A DNA stretch of 64,000 bases. Origin: Qiania dongpingensis. GTDB taxonomy: Bacteria; Bacillota; Clostridia; Lachnospirales; Lachnospiraceae. The DNA is taken from assembly GCF_014337195.1 (NCBI RefSeq), contig NZ_CP060634.1:3020833-3084832 (forward strand), in the 5' to 3' direction. The notes under the pieces are model-generated. The model saw only the letters and a program-made list of their open reading frames with translations. It was not told the DNA's origin and made no database searches. The translations under genes were made by a program, and so were the position numbers. Shown in pieces: positions 46,223 through 54,605 of this stretch (position 1 is its first letter; each line of letters begins with the position of its first letter).

Positions 46223-47398
46223 ATGAATCGTATATCAAAGACAGGAAAATGTATTGAGCGGTCATCAATCCGTATTTTTTTAGAAAAGCAGAATAAGATT
46301 GCGGAAAAATGCGGGGATATGATTTCTTTTACCATTGGAGAGCCTGATTTTCAGACGCCGTCTAATATTGTGGAGGCTGCTATACAAGCTCTTTCAGAAG
46401 GAAAAACGAAATATGCGCCGAACACGGGGATACCTGAGCTGAGAAAAGCTGTTTCGGAGGATCTGGAAAAGACTCATGGCGTCCATTATGACGCGGAAAA
46501 AGAAATCGTCATAACGCCGAGCGGCATGGATACTCTTCGATTGATATGCATGGCTGTTTTGGATGACGGCGAAGAAATGATAGTCAATGATCCCTGCTGG
46601 GCGAATCATCCGAATCATTCTAAGATAGCCCATGGAAGACCTGTGCTGGTCCCTGTCCATGAAAAAGATAATTTTTTTTATAATTTGGAGGAATTGGAAG
46701 GATTTGTTACAAAAAAAACAAAAGCTATTTTGCTCAATTCACCAAATAATCCTACTGGAGCCGTCATGTCGAAAGAGGCCTTGACAAAGTTCTGTTCATT
46801 TTGTAAAAAACACGATTTGATCGTGATCTCAGATGAGGTTTATCATAACATTATCTTCGACGGACTGAAATTTTATAGTCCTGCAATGATCCGGGGGATG
46901 AAAGAAAGAGTCGTTATTTCCCAGTCTTTTTCTAAAACTTATGCAATGACCGGCTGGCGTTTGGGCTATGCGGCAGGCCCCGCCGATATTATTGAGGCCA
47001 TCGGAAGACTTAATGAAAACTCAATTTCCTGTGTTAATACATTTGTACAATGGGCCGGTATTGAAGCGCTTAAGGGAACAAGGAGATATATTGATGAAAT
47101 GATCCGGGAGTTTGAAAAACGAAGAAATATTGTTTACGAAGGGATCAATTCCATCGATGGTATTTCCTGCACAAAACCTCAGGGTGCATTTTACGCTTTT
47201 GTTAATATCAAGAACACTGGCCTTAGCTCTGAAGAATTTGCACTGAGATTACTTGAAGAGAAACATGTAGGGATGGTTCCCGGGACCGGCTTCGGAGCGT
47301 CGGGCGAGGGGTTTGTACGATTGTCCTATGCAACCTCTGCCGAAAATATCATAGAAGGAATTTGCAGAATACGGGAATTTGTTGAAGAACAAAAATAA
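46223..47398 (+). CDS. PLP-dependent aminotransferase, class I
   Basis: 391 residues, fold I aspartate-aminotransferase family. Motifs: FTIGEPDFQTPSNI, YAPNTGIPELR, LNSPNNPTGAVMS, VISDEVYHNI and the PLP lysine in SQSFSKTYAMTGWRLGY, with the carboxylate arginine in FVRLSYA near the end. It transfers an amino group to 2-oxoglutarate or another keto acid. In context it could deaminate the amino acid produced by the racemase. GAGGAG precedes ATG 46223. Confidence 0.93.
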   Translation: MNRISKTGKCIERSSIRIFLEKQNKIAEKCGDMISFTIGEPDFQTPSNIVEAAIQALSEGKTKYAPNTGIPELRKAVSEDLEKTHGVHYDAEKEIVITPSGMDTLRLICMAVLDDGEEMIVNDPCWANHPNHSKIAHGRPVLVPVHEKDNFFYNLEELEGFVTKKTKAILLNSPNNPTGAVMSKEALTKFCSFCKKHDLIVISDEVYHNIIFDGLKFYSPAMIRGMKERVVISQSFSKTYAMTGWRLGYAAGPADIIEAIGRLNENSISCVNTFVQWAGIEALKGTRRYIDEMIREFEKRRNIVYEGINSIDGISCTKPQGAFYAFVNIKNTGLSSEEFALRLLEEKHVGMVPGTGFGASGEGFVRLSYATSAENIIEGICRIREFVEEQK

Positions 47399-47469
47399 AA
47401 TGACTGCGTACCACATGAAGAAGTAAATAAAAAACAAGGATTTTTAAATAAGCGGAAAGGAAGAGGTTA

Positions 47470-48645
47470 ATGCCAATTACAGTGAAGGAAATTATGCAGC
47501 TTCCTGAGTTCCGGAATTTTACATTAATAGCAGGACGTAATGGAGAACGGAAAGAGGTTACAAATATTGGAATTTTAGATTATGAATATGCGAATGAAGA
47601 CCCCAAGCTTGAAAAAATGTGGGCCTTTGGAGAAAATTCGTTTGTTATTGCCAGTATGCTTTTCGCGAAAGATCATCCTGAGAGGATCCTTCCTTGTATC
47701 AAAGGACTGGTAAGAGATAAGGTGGCAGCGTTGGCGATCAAGACGATCTATTATAATACGCTGCCGAAAGAAGCTCTTGATTATGCCAATGAATGGGATT
47801 TGCCGATTTACACTTTTGGGAGAGATGACGCTTATTTCCAGGATATCGCGATTCTGATCAAGGAAAAAATGGCGGAGAAGGATGATACGGAACTTTTGGA
47901 ACAGAAGCTGAGCCTTTTTTTAAATGGGAATTTGAGTATGGCGAATCGTCGGGAAATGCTCCAGGAGATTTTTTATCATCTGGATTATAAGAACTATTTA
48001 GCAGTCTATTGTAATGCAAAGGGCATAGCGTGGACGCTTTACTATGCGAAAAATTTGAAAAAGCTTCAAGGGCGATTGGACTCCCGGGATTCCATATTTC
48101 GGTATCAGAATGGGTACCTGATCATTTTGGACATGGCGGAACCATGCCGATCAGGCGATACGGGAACGGTCGTATTACGAGTTCTTTCCCTTAGACAAGA
48201 AGACTATTTTATCGGAATAGGGAATCTTCATAATTCTATGGACGATATGAACTTGGCTATTCAGGAGGCCCTTTACGCCAGCCAATATTCCCGATTTACG
48301 GATGGAAGGCCAGTCTGTTTTTCTAAAATAGGAATTTATCAAATTTTACTTCCTTATTGCAGAAATCATTGGATGGAACAATACTGCCGCAGTATTCTCG
48401 ACCCGATTTTAGAATTTGACCGACAGTATGACGGCGAGCTGTTTCAGACAGCAGAGCTTTATGTGAAATTTGACGGGGATGTAGAAGTGGTGGGAAGAAA
48501 GCTCCATCTGCATAAAAATACCATTCGTTACCGCATGAACCGAGTCCGTGATATCATAGGGGCCAATGACAGATTCTATGAGCAATTGCTGATCGCGTTT
48601 TGGACATGGGAGATACAAAAGGACATGTCGCAGAAAAATTTGTAA
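47470..48645 (+). CDS. PucR-family transcriptional regulator
   Basis: 391 residues. The N-terminal PucR domain begins with TVKEIMQLPEFRNFTLIAG and spans about 120 residues; a GGDEF-like degenerate middle follows; the C-terminal helix-turn-helix reads LHLHKNTIRYRMNRVRDIIG. PucR-type regulators control purine, amino-acid and amine use in response to a small ligand. It lies within the island and is the obvious local regulator of the transporter and enzymes. Confidence 0.92.
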   Translation: MPITVKEIMQLPEFRNFTLIAGRNGERKEVTNIGILDYEYANEDPKLEKMWAFGENSFVIASMLFAKDHPERILPCIKGLVRDKVAALAIKTIYYNTLPKEALDYANEWDLPIYTFGRDDAYFQDIAILIKEKMAEKDDTELLEQKLSLFLNGNLSMANRREMLQEIFYHLDYKNYLAVYCNAKGIAWTLYYAKNLKKLQGRLDSRDSIFRYQNGYLIILDMAEPCRSGDTGTVVLRVLSLRQEDYFIGIGNLHNSMDDMNLAIQEALYASQYSRFTDGRPVCFSKIGIYQILLPYCRNHWMEQYCRSILDPILEFDRQYDGELFQTAELYVKFDGDVEVVGRKLHLHKNTIRYRMNRVRDIIGANDRFYEQLLIAFWTWEIQKDMSQKNL

Positions 48646-48806
48646 ACTGTTTTAAAAATCTAGTCCATTCGCTTCTGCTCCTCCAAGGTGGTGCGCGATT
48701 TGTGCAATAAACCGGCAGACTGGTTCCTAGAAACAAATGTCCTGCAGTGGGATAATAATGTCATCGAAAGGGCGCATGTCCCGACAACATACAGGAGGAA
48801 TCGGAT

Positions 48807-50084
48807 ATGTATATGGATAATAGTTTTGAACAGATACGTAAGTTTGACCCGGAAATTGCCGGATATACGGAGCAGGAGGAAAAAAGGCAGCTGGAGACGC
48901 TCTGTCTTATCGCGTCGGAAAATTATGCTTCTCCTGTAACAGTTGGAATGGAGGGAACCGTTTGGGCGAATAAAAATGCGGAAGGATATCCGGGGAGGCG
49001 TTTTGCCGGAGGCTGTGAGATCGCCGACCAGGTGGAACTTCTGGCCATCAAGCGCTGTAAGGAGCTGTTTGGCTGCGAATATGTAAACATCCAGAGTATG
49101 AGCTCGACACTTTCCAACGTGGCAGTCCTGCGGGCTATCTTAAAACCCGGGGATACGATTTTGTCCATGGAACTCAACCAGGGCGGTCATTTGAGCCATG
49201 GGGCTCGCTTCCACTACAGCGGAAAGACCTATAATGTCATACAGTATGGACTCAACAGGGAGACGGAGACCATTGATATGGAGCAGGTAGAACGCCTGGC
49301 AAAGGAACATAAGCCTCAGCTGATCATCTGTGGTACTTCTTCTTATCCCAGAAAAGTAGATTATGAGAGATTTGGAGAGATAGCAAAGGAAGTGGGGGCG
49401 TACATGATGGCCGATATCGCTCATCCGGTCGGGCTGATCGCGGCAGGCGTGATACCGTCGCCTGTGCCCTACGCCGACGTGGTGACCACCTCCACCCATA
49501 AGACATTCAGGGGGCCCAGGGGATGCGGTGTCATCATGTGTAAGGAAGTCTTGGGAAAGAAAATCGATCAGCAGATCTTCCCCGGTCTTCAAGGGGCGCC
49601 GAAAATGGATATGATCGCTTCCAGAGCAGTTCTTTTTAAAGAGTGTATGACAGAGGAATATCGGAATTATCAGAACCAGGTGCTGAAAAACGCGGAGGCT
49701 TTGGCGGATGAGTTGAAAAAATGCGGACTGCGGTTGGTTTCCGGAGGGACGGAGACCCATCTGGTGCTCGTGGATATACGAGAGCTGATCCCTACGGGGC
49801 GGGAAGCGGAAGATGTATTGGGAAGCGTGGGTATCGTGGTCAATAAAAACATGATTCCCTATGATCCTCAGAGCGCAAACCTGGCCAGCGGCATTCGGAT
49901 CGGAAGCCCGGCCCTCACCACGAGAGGGTTTAAGGAAGAAGACATGAGGGAAACCGCAAGGCTTTTAGCGAAAGCACTGAAGCATTATGAAAATAAAGAG
50001 ATTCTTGAAGAGGTCCGAAAAGCCGTCAAGGAAAAGGCGGTGAAATATCCGATGTTCGCGGAGGAATGGAATCCCTGCGATTAA
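48807..50084 (+). CDS. Serine hydroxymethyltransferase-family PLP enzyme, divergent
   Basis: 425 residues. SHMT fold from end to end: LIASENYASP, AEGYPGRR, GGHLSHG, the PLP lysine in TTSTHKTFRGPRG, SGIRIGSPALTTRGF. But the active-site tyrosines differ from E. coli GlyA: Tyr55 is Asn57, Tyr64 is Phe66 and Tyr65 is Ala67 (segment NKNAEGYPGRRFAGG). The phosphate loop SGSQAN reads SSTLSN, and HLTHGS reads HLSHGA. The Glu57 and Arg363 equivalents are kept. Canonical folate-dependent serine-glycine exchange is therefore doubtful; an aldolase or hydroxymethyl transfer on another amino acid is possible. AGGAGG precedes ATG 48807. Confidence 0.85.
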   Translation: MYMDNSFEQIRKFDPEIAGYTEQEEKRQLETLCLIASENYASPVTVGMEGTVWANKNAEGYPGRRFAGGCEIADQVELLAIKRCKELFGCEYVNIQSMSSTLSNVAVLRAILKPGDTILSMELNQGGHLSHGARFHYSGKTYNVIQYGLNRETETIDMEQVERLAKEHKPQLIICGTSSYPRKVDYERFGEIAKEVGAYMMADIAHPVGLIAAGVIPSPVPYADVVTTSTHKTFRGPRGCGVIMCKEVLGKKIDQQIFPGLQGAPKMDMIASRAVLFKECMTEEYRNYQNQVLKNAEALADELKKCGLRLVSGGTETHLVLVDIRELIPTGREAEDVLGSVGIVVNKNMIPYDPQSANLASGIRIGSPALTTRGFKEEDMRETARLLAKALKHYENKEILEEVRKAVKEKAVKYPMFAEEWNPCD

Positions 50085-50119
50085 AAGCGGCAGTCAGACT
50101 ATTTTGAATTCCCATAGAA

Positions 50120-50158
50120 GAAAACGGCGGGGACATATTTGGCCCCTGCCGTTTTCTG
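50120..50158 (+). terminator. Terminator after the SHMT-family gene
   Basis: GAAAACGGC plus GGGG pairs with CCCC plus GCCGTTTTC with one bulge and about 10 nt of loop; TTTTCTG tail. It directly abuts the right end of repeat copy 2. Confidence 0.85.
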
Positions 50159-50160
50159 AT

Positions 50161-50414
50161 TCCATCCAGGCGGTTTTTTCCAACTGACATGGATAAACCT
50201 TAATTTTTCCATGTCAGATTCCAACAAAAATCCGCATGATATGCGATTTTTGCGTTCCTGCGTCCGGGAAAATTCTGCTAACGCCTCTGCGGCGCTCGCC
50301 TTACGATGGAATCGGATCGTTCCTCCTGCTCCTCTTTCCACACCGGGATAAGGCTTCTGCCGGTGTCTTGGTATAGACTTTACAGGAATGATTGCAAAAA
50401 GTATTTGGTTGTAT
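50161..50414 (-). repeat. Dispersed hairpin-rich repeat, copy 2 (internally deleted)
   Basis: Reverse-complement copy of about 254 bp. Its left end (50414 downward) matches copy 1 from ATACAACC through CCGGCAGAAG. It then jumps to the part equal to copy 1 at about 8516, a deletion of about 360 bp. The hairpins CTGACATGGA/TCCATGTCAG (50184-50217) and AAAAATC/GATTTTT are kept. A second deletion of about 46 nt removes exactly the GCCGTAA/TTACGGC hairpin, between the similar sequences CCGACTGGAGG and CCGCTTGGATGG of copy 1. Confidence 0.85.
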
Positions 50415-50538
50415 ACCTAAGGCACCCTTTAATACATGCCCTCCGGGCGGGCGCACTTCGTGCGTCAAAGTATTACTTTATGACCCAGTTTATTTTTGTT
50501 AGAATAGAGATGTATTTATAGTAAAACGAGGTGATTTC

Positions 50539-52077
50539 ATGGGAAAGATACAAAAGCTGGATTGGGGAATGATTGAGTGGCTCTATGAGCCGGAAGAAGG
50601 ATTCATGGATAACATGAGAGTGGGGATCAGTACTATGCTTCCAGGTACTGTACAGCCGAGACATATTCACTGCGGGGATGAGCAGCTGATGTATGTCATC
50701 AGCGGGCACGGAAGGCAGCGGATAGGAGAAGAAGAAAGCGTTCTTGAGAAAGGATGCATCTATCACATTTCCACCGGGATGGCCCATGAATCCATAAACG
50801 ATGGAGAAGAACCGATTGTCAAGCTGCTGATTTCCATACCGGCCCTGACCGCGGTGCCGAAGGTGCGGATGAATGAGGCAGAGCGGGTCAGGAAGCAGGA
50901 GAGCATAGACAAACAAGAGTTTTTAAGGGATACGGTAAAAGAGCTATTCCGGAGCATGCTCGCACCTCTTAAAATGCCTCTTGCCATTTTTGATTCGGAA
51001 CGGAAGCTGGTTTATAAGAGTAAAGATTATCCGGAGTACTGTAAGAATATCTGCCGTATTGATGAGGATTTGGAGAATTGTCCGCTCATTCAGAAAAAAA
51101 ATTTTTGGGTTCCGCCTTATTATGAAGGGGCTTCTGCTTATGTCTGTGAGCACGGTCTTTGGGTTTATGCGCTTCCCATCGTGGCAGACGGAGAATTTTT
51201 GGGATATATCAAAGCAGGGCATGTCCGCACCGGAGAGAGAAAAGGAGAAGCAGTGGAAGGGCTTCCCTATAATGTGCCGGACAGTACGGTGACCGGTATC
51301 GTTCAGATCATACATAAACTGTCGGAAGCAATCTGCAATCATTTTCAGCTGTGCCAGATGCAGGTGGCGCTCCAGCATAATGTGAGAGTGCTGTCTGACC
51401 GGAAAAAAGAGGAGGAAATGCTTCAGGAGTCTTTAAAGACCACCCAGGATCAGGCGTTTAACCTGCAGATCAACCAGCATTTTCTGTTCAACACACTGAA
51501 TACAATCGCGGGACTTGCGGTGAAAGAGGAGGCGATACAGACCTATCAGGCGGTGGGAGATCTGTCTCAGCTTCTGCGTTATACGCTGCGAACGAGCAGT
51601 TACTTTGTGACATTGGGAGAGGAAATCGAATATCTGAAAAATTATACAAATCTTCAAAGACTGCGATTTGGAAAGCGGCTGGAGGTAGAGTATATGATTT
51701 CATCCCTGCTTCTTCAGGAAAAGGTTCCTTTTAATTTTTTACAGCCTGTGGCGGAAAACAGTTTTAAGCATGGATTTAAAAACCAAAAAGGAAAAATGAA
51801 ACTTTCCATCCGGGCGGAACGGGAGGACAATCGGATCAAACTGACGGTCATGGATAATGGAGAGGGGATAGAAACCGCAGCACTCAAAGCTCTGCGGGAA
51901 AAAATCGAGAGCGGATGTGCCGAACATGGCACGGCCATGGTGGTGCGGAAGCTGGAATCCCTGTATGGAAGCAGCTTCGGGTATCAGGTGGACTCTTCGG
52001 AAGAAGGGACTGCCGTAGTCATCCATATTCCCATAGAAGAGAGGAGGGGCGCTGATGAAACGGGTTTTACTGGCTGA
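50539..52077 (+). CDS. Soluble cupin-PocR-LytS-type sensor histidine kinase
   Basis: 512 residues, no membrane helix. Residues about 25-110 form a cupin barrel (QPRHIHCGDEQLMYVISG with metal histidines). About 130-275 is a PocR-like ligand-binding domain with conserved cysteines (CKNICRIDEDLENCPLI, AYVCEHGLWVYALPI). Then a coiled coil and a LytS-type His_kinase region with INQHFLFNTLNTIAGLA, His314 as likely phospho-acceptor, and a HATPase domain (VAENSFKHGF, DNGEGI). It should sense a cytoplasmic small molecule. Overlaps its response regulator by 23 nt. Signal unknown; PocR domains are known to bind propanediol-like compounds. Confidence 0.88.
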   Translation: MGKIQKLDWGMIEWLYEPEEGFMDNMRVGISTMLPGTVQPRHIHCGDEQLMYVISGHGRQRIGEEESVLEKGCIYHISTGMAHESINDGEEPIVKLLISIPALTAVPKVRMNEAERVRKQESIDKQEFLRDTVKELFRSMLAPLKMPLAIFDSERKLVYKSKDYPEYCKNICRIDEDLENCPLIQKKNFWVPPYYEGASAYVCEHGLWVYALPIVADGEFLGYIKAGHVRTGERKGEAVEGLPYNVPDSTVTGIVQIIHKLSEAICNHFQLCQMQVALQHNVRVLSDRKKEEEMLQESLKTTQDQAFNLQINQHFLFNTLNTIAGLAVKEEAIQTYQAVGDLSQLLRYTLRTSSYFVTLGEEIEYLKNYTNLQRLRFGKRLEVEYMISSLLLQEKVPFNFLQPVAENSFKHGFKNQKGKMKLSIRAEREDNRIKLTVMDNGEGIETAALKALREKIESGCAEHGTAMVVRKLESLYGSSFGYQVDSSEEGTAVVIHIPIEERRGADETGFTG

Positions 52078-52750
52078 TGATGAAAGTGCTCCCAGCGAGA
52101 TCATCCGGTATTTTATCCGGAAGAACAACCTGCCTTTGGAGGTGGTCGGCGAGACGAAGGATGGAGATGCGACGGTCAAAGCTATATACCGGCTTCGGCC
52201 GGACATCGTGTTTTTGGATATTGAGATGCCAGGCATGAATGGCCTACAGGTTATGGAGAAGGTAAACCGGGAATACTCTGGGAACGTGAACTTTATTGTC
52301 ATCACGGCTTTTGATTCCTTTGCCTATGTCCAGCAGGCATTGAGGATGAACGCAAAGGATTTTCTGCTTAAACCGGTCATGTACGAGCAGTTCTGCGAAA
52401 CCATGAAACGCGTGGTCGGATATAAATATTCCGACAATCCTTCTTTTAATCAGTTGCTGGAGTTCATAGATGTTCATTACGCGGAGGATATCCGTCTGGC
52501 TGACTGTGCGAAGGCGCTGTCCATGAGCGAAAGTAATGTGGCGCGTTTTTTTAAGAAATATTTGGACACTAATTTTACAGCTTATTACAACGAGGTGAGG
52601 ATGAGAAAGGCCAGAGAATTTCTGGAGCAGGGATATTCCATCAAAGAGGCGGCTGATATGGCGGGTTACAACAATCTGAACTATTTTTACCGAATATTTA
52701 AAAATCAATATGATATGACGCCGAAGGAGTATATAGAACACGGCCTTTAG
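52055..52750 (+). CDS. AraC-type response regulator
   Basis: 231 residues. Receiver domain with LLADDES and Asp55 in IVFLDIEMPGMNG, Lys in LLKPV; C-terminal AraC helix-turn-helix pair (ADCAKALSMSESNVARFFKKY and AADMAGYNNLNYFYRIFKN). Partner of the overlapping kinase. Such kinase/regulator pairs usually control sugar or small-molecule uptake. No target transporter is adjacent, so targets may be the upstream island or elsewhere. Confidence 0.93.
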   Translation: MKRVLLADDESAPSEIIRYFIRKNNLPLEVVGETKDGDATVKAIYRLRPDIVFLDIEMPGMNGLQVMEKVNREYSGNVNFIVITAFDSFAYVQQALRMNAKDFLLKPVMYEQFCETMKRVVGYKYSDNPSFNQLLEFIDVHYAEDIRLADCAKALSMSESNVARFFKKYLDTNFTAYYNEVRMRKAREFLEQGYSIKEAADMAGYNNLNYFYRIFKNQYDMTPKEYIEHGL

Positions 52751-52762
52751 GGACATTCACAG

Positions 52763-52798
52763 CCTTGAGAGTATCGGAAGATACTTTCAGGGTTTTTT
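52763..52798 (+). terminator. Terminator of the kinase/regulator operon
   Basis: CCTTGAGAGTATC (52763-52775) pairs with GATACTTTCAGGG (52780-52792), loop GGAA, then T6. Confidence 0.88.
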
Positions 52799-52863
52799 AA
52801 TTTCATTGGAAAGTGCTCCTTGGTGCGAAAAGAGTCGATGAAAAATGCCGTCTGGCTCCTTCC

Positions 52864-52898
52864 TTTTGACAGATTCTGCAGAAAGAAACCACTATAAT
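52864..52898 (+). promoter_or_regulatory. spoIIG-type promoter with 0A box
   Basis: TTGACA (52866-52871) and TATAAT (52893-52898) are 21 nt apart, too long for ordinary sigma-A promoters but like the Spo0A-activated spoIIG promoter of Bacillus (22 nt). The complementary strand over the -35 reads CTGTCAAAA, a match to the Spo0A box TGTCRAA. Confidence 0.68.
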
Positions 52899-52905
52899 AG
52901 AGCCT

Positions 52906-54033
52906 GTGAAAATTAAATTATACATAGACGTGCTGTTTGCAGTAAATGTTTGGATGAATGCAGGACTACTGTTATTTACGGGGATGTGGTTCAAATACAG
53001 AAAAAAAGGGCTGAAGCTACTTTTAGGAGCGGCGGCAGGGGGAATCTGGTCCTGTTTGCTTGTACTTCTTCCGCCTTTTCCAAGATGGGCGGAGCTTCTG
53101 ATCACCTATGGATTGATCGGCCCCTTCATGTGCAGGGTAGCATTTGGACTAAAGGGATGGCGTATATTGGGAAAAGCTTCTGCCGGACTGGCTGTGGTTT
53201 CCATATTTACGGGAGGTTTCCTGAATCAGCTCTATTACCATACGGGAATGGGATATGTCGTGAGGGAGCTTCTGATAGGCAGAGAAGCCTATGGTGGGAG
53301 CCTGCTGGTGCTTTTTTTTCTGGGAGGGTTTGCTTTTCTCATTGGAAAGGAGGTTCTTGCCTTTGCGGGGAACCTGCGCAGGGAGAGGACCGGGCTTTGC
53401 CGGGTGACGCTTTGCCGTAAGGAGAAAAGGGTGGAAGTTACAGCTCTTGTGGATACCGGAAACCGGCTGTATGAGCCGACGACCGGGCTGCCGGTTTCCA
53501 TTGGAGAGGAAGAGCTCCTGCGGCCATTGTTCCCGGAACCGGAGGAAGAGAGCGGTTTTTTTTTAATCCCCTACAGTTCCATCGGAGGGAGCGGATTCCT
53601 GAAAGGAAAGCTTTTGGATGCCCTGGTCGTGGGAGGGCCAGAAAGAGCTTCCGGGCACCGGATAGAAGGACCGGTCATGGTGGCCCTCAAGGAAGGAAGC
53701 GTATCCCAGGATGGAAGCTATCAGTTGATTCTGCACGGCGATTTCGCCGGATTTACAGCGTGTGAAAGGAAGAGGAGGAAGAGTCATGGTCATCAAAGTA
53801 TCGGTTCCCAGCAGGTTTCAACTGAAAATCATCTCCAGCATGAGGAGCCTTTTATTTTCGAAAAAGAACGAGGTTCACTACATAGGGGGAAGCGATGTGC
53901 TTCCGGCCCCGCTTTCACCGGAATCGGAAGCAATGATGATCGCGAGGCTGGGGACAGAGGAGGAGAAGGAAGCGAAAGCAGCCCTGATAGAGCACAATTT
54001 GAGGCTGGTTGTCTATATTGCAAAAAAATTTGA
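52906..54033 (+). CDS. spoIIGA: Sigma-E processing peptidase SpoIIGA, with abnormal C-terminal tail
   Basis: 375 residues as read. N-terminal half: five membrane helices beginning [16 protein letters not shown]-terminal aspartic-protease domain: ALVDTGNRL with Asp183, the residue number of the catalytic aspartate in Bacillus, and [17 protein letters not shown]. It cleaves pro-sigma-E. Homology to the family seems to end near residue 277 (YQLILH); the remaining 98 residues are mostly read from the sigE gene in another frame (overlap 248 nt). The only usable start, GTG 52906, lies 7 nt after the -10 box, with no ribosome site. Confidence 0.87.
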   Translation: MKIKLYIDVLFAVNVWMNAGLLLFTGMWFKYRKKGLKLLLGAAAGGIWSCLLVLLPPFPRWAELLITYGLIGPFMCRVAFGLKGWRILGKASAGLAVVSIFTGGFLNQLYYHTGMGYVVRELLIGREAYGGSLLVLFFLGGFAFLIGKEVLAFAGNLRRERTGLCRVTLCRKEKRVEVTALVDTGNRLYEPTTGLPVSIGEEELLRPLFPEPEEESGFFLIPYSSIGGSGFLKGKLLDALVVGGPERASGHRIEGPVMVALKEGSVSQDGSYQLILHGDFAGFTACERKRRKSHGHQSIGSQQVSTENHLQHEEPFIFEKERGSLHRGKRCASGPAFTGIGSNDDREAGDRGGEGSESSPDRAQFEAGCLYCKKI

Positions 54034-54526
54034 CAATACCGGTGTCGGAGTCGAGGATTTAATATCCATAGGGACCATTGGCCTCATTAAAGCCATCAAT
54101 ACGTTCAACCGAGGCAAGAACATTAAGCTGGCGACCTATGCCTCCAGATGTATCGAAAATGAGATTCTGATGTACCTGCGGAGAAACAGTAAGACCAGAC
54201 TGGAAATTTCCATTGACGAACCTCTGAATGTAGACTGGGACGGCAACGAATTGCTTTTGTCTGATATCTTGGGAACAGAAGAGGACGTAATCTCAAAAGG
54301 GATTGAAGACGAGGTGGAGAAATCACTTTTGAACCTGGCCATAGAAAAGCTCAATGAAAGAGAGCGAAAGATTGTCTCTCTCCGATTCGGGCTCAACACG
54401 GTCGATGGAAATGAGATGACTCAGAAAGAAGTGGCCGACCTGCTGGGCATATCCCAATCCTATATTTCCCGGTTGGAAAAGAAGATTATCCACCAGTTAA
54501 AAAAAGAAATTGTACGATTTGAATAA
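53786..54526 (+). CDS. sigE: Sporulation sigma factor SigE (pro-form)
   Basis: 246 residues from ATG 53786 after AGGAGG. A pro-sequence of about 28 residues (up to [19 protein letters not shown]) precedes region 1.2; then region 2 ([46 protein letters not shown]) and region 4 ([34 protein letters not shown]). Mother-cell sigma factor of early sporulation, activated by SpoIIGA encoded just upstream. Its coding region also carries the SpoIIGA tail frame. Confidence 0.97.
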   Translation: MVIKVSVPSRFQLKIISSMRSLLFSKKNEVHYIGGSDVLPAPLSPESEAMMIARLGTEEEKEAKAALIEHNLRLVVYIAKKFDNTGVGVEDLISIGTIGLIKAINTFNRGKNIKLATYASRCIENEILMYLRRNSKTRLEISIDEPLNVDWDGNELLLSDILGTEEDVISKGIEDEVEKSLLNLAIEKLNERERKIVSLRFGLNTVDGNEMTQKEVADLLGISQSYISRLEKKIIHQLKKEIVRFE

Positions 54527-54538
54527 ATGTGGTATAAT
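54510..54538 (+). promoter_or_regulatory. Promoter overlapping the end of sigE
   Basis: TTGTAC (54510-54515), 17-nt spacer, TATAAT (54533-54538), with TGG before the -10. It would drive the lipoprotein gene at 54606. Confidence 0.68.
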
Positions 54539-54605
54539 CGTAAAGGCATTTTGTGCTTGGTGGGAATTGGAAATTTTCGGTTGACTCAGGAGGAAGCAGT
54601 TCAAT

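Noticed and set aside
48646..48806. Glycine riboswitch before the SHMT-family gene
   Set aside because: The 160-nt gap shows neither the paired aptamer pattern nor an expression-platform hairpin that I can recognise.
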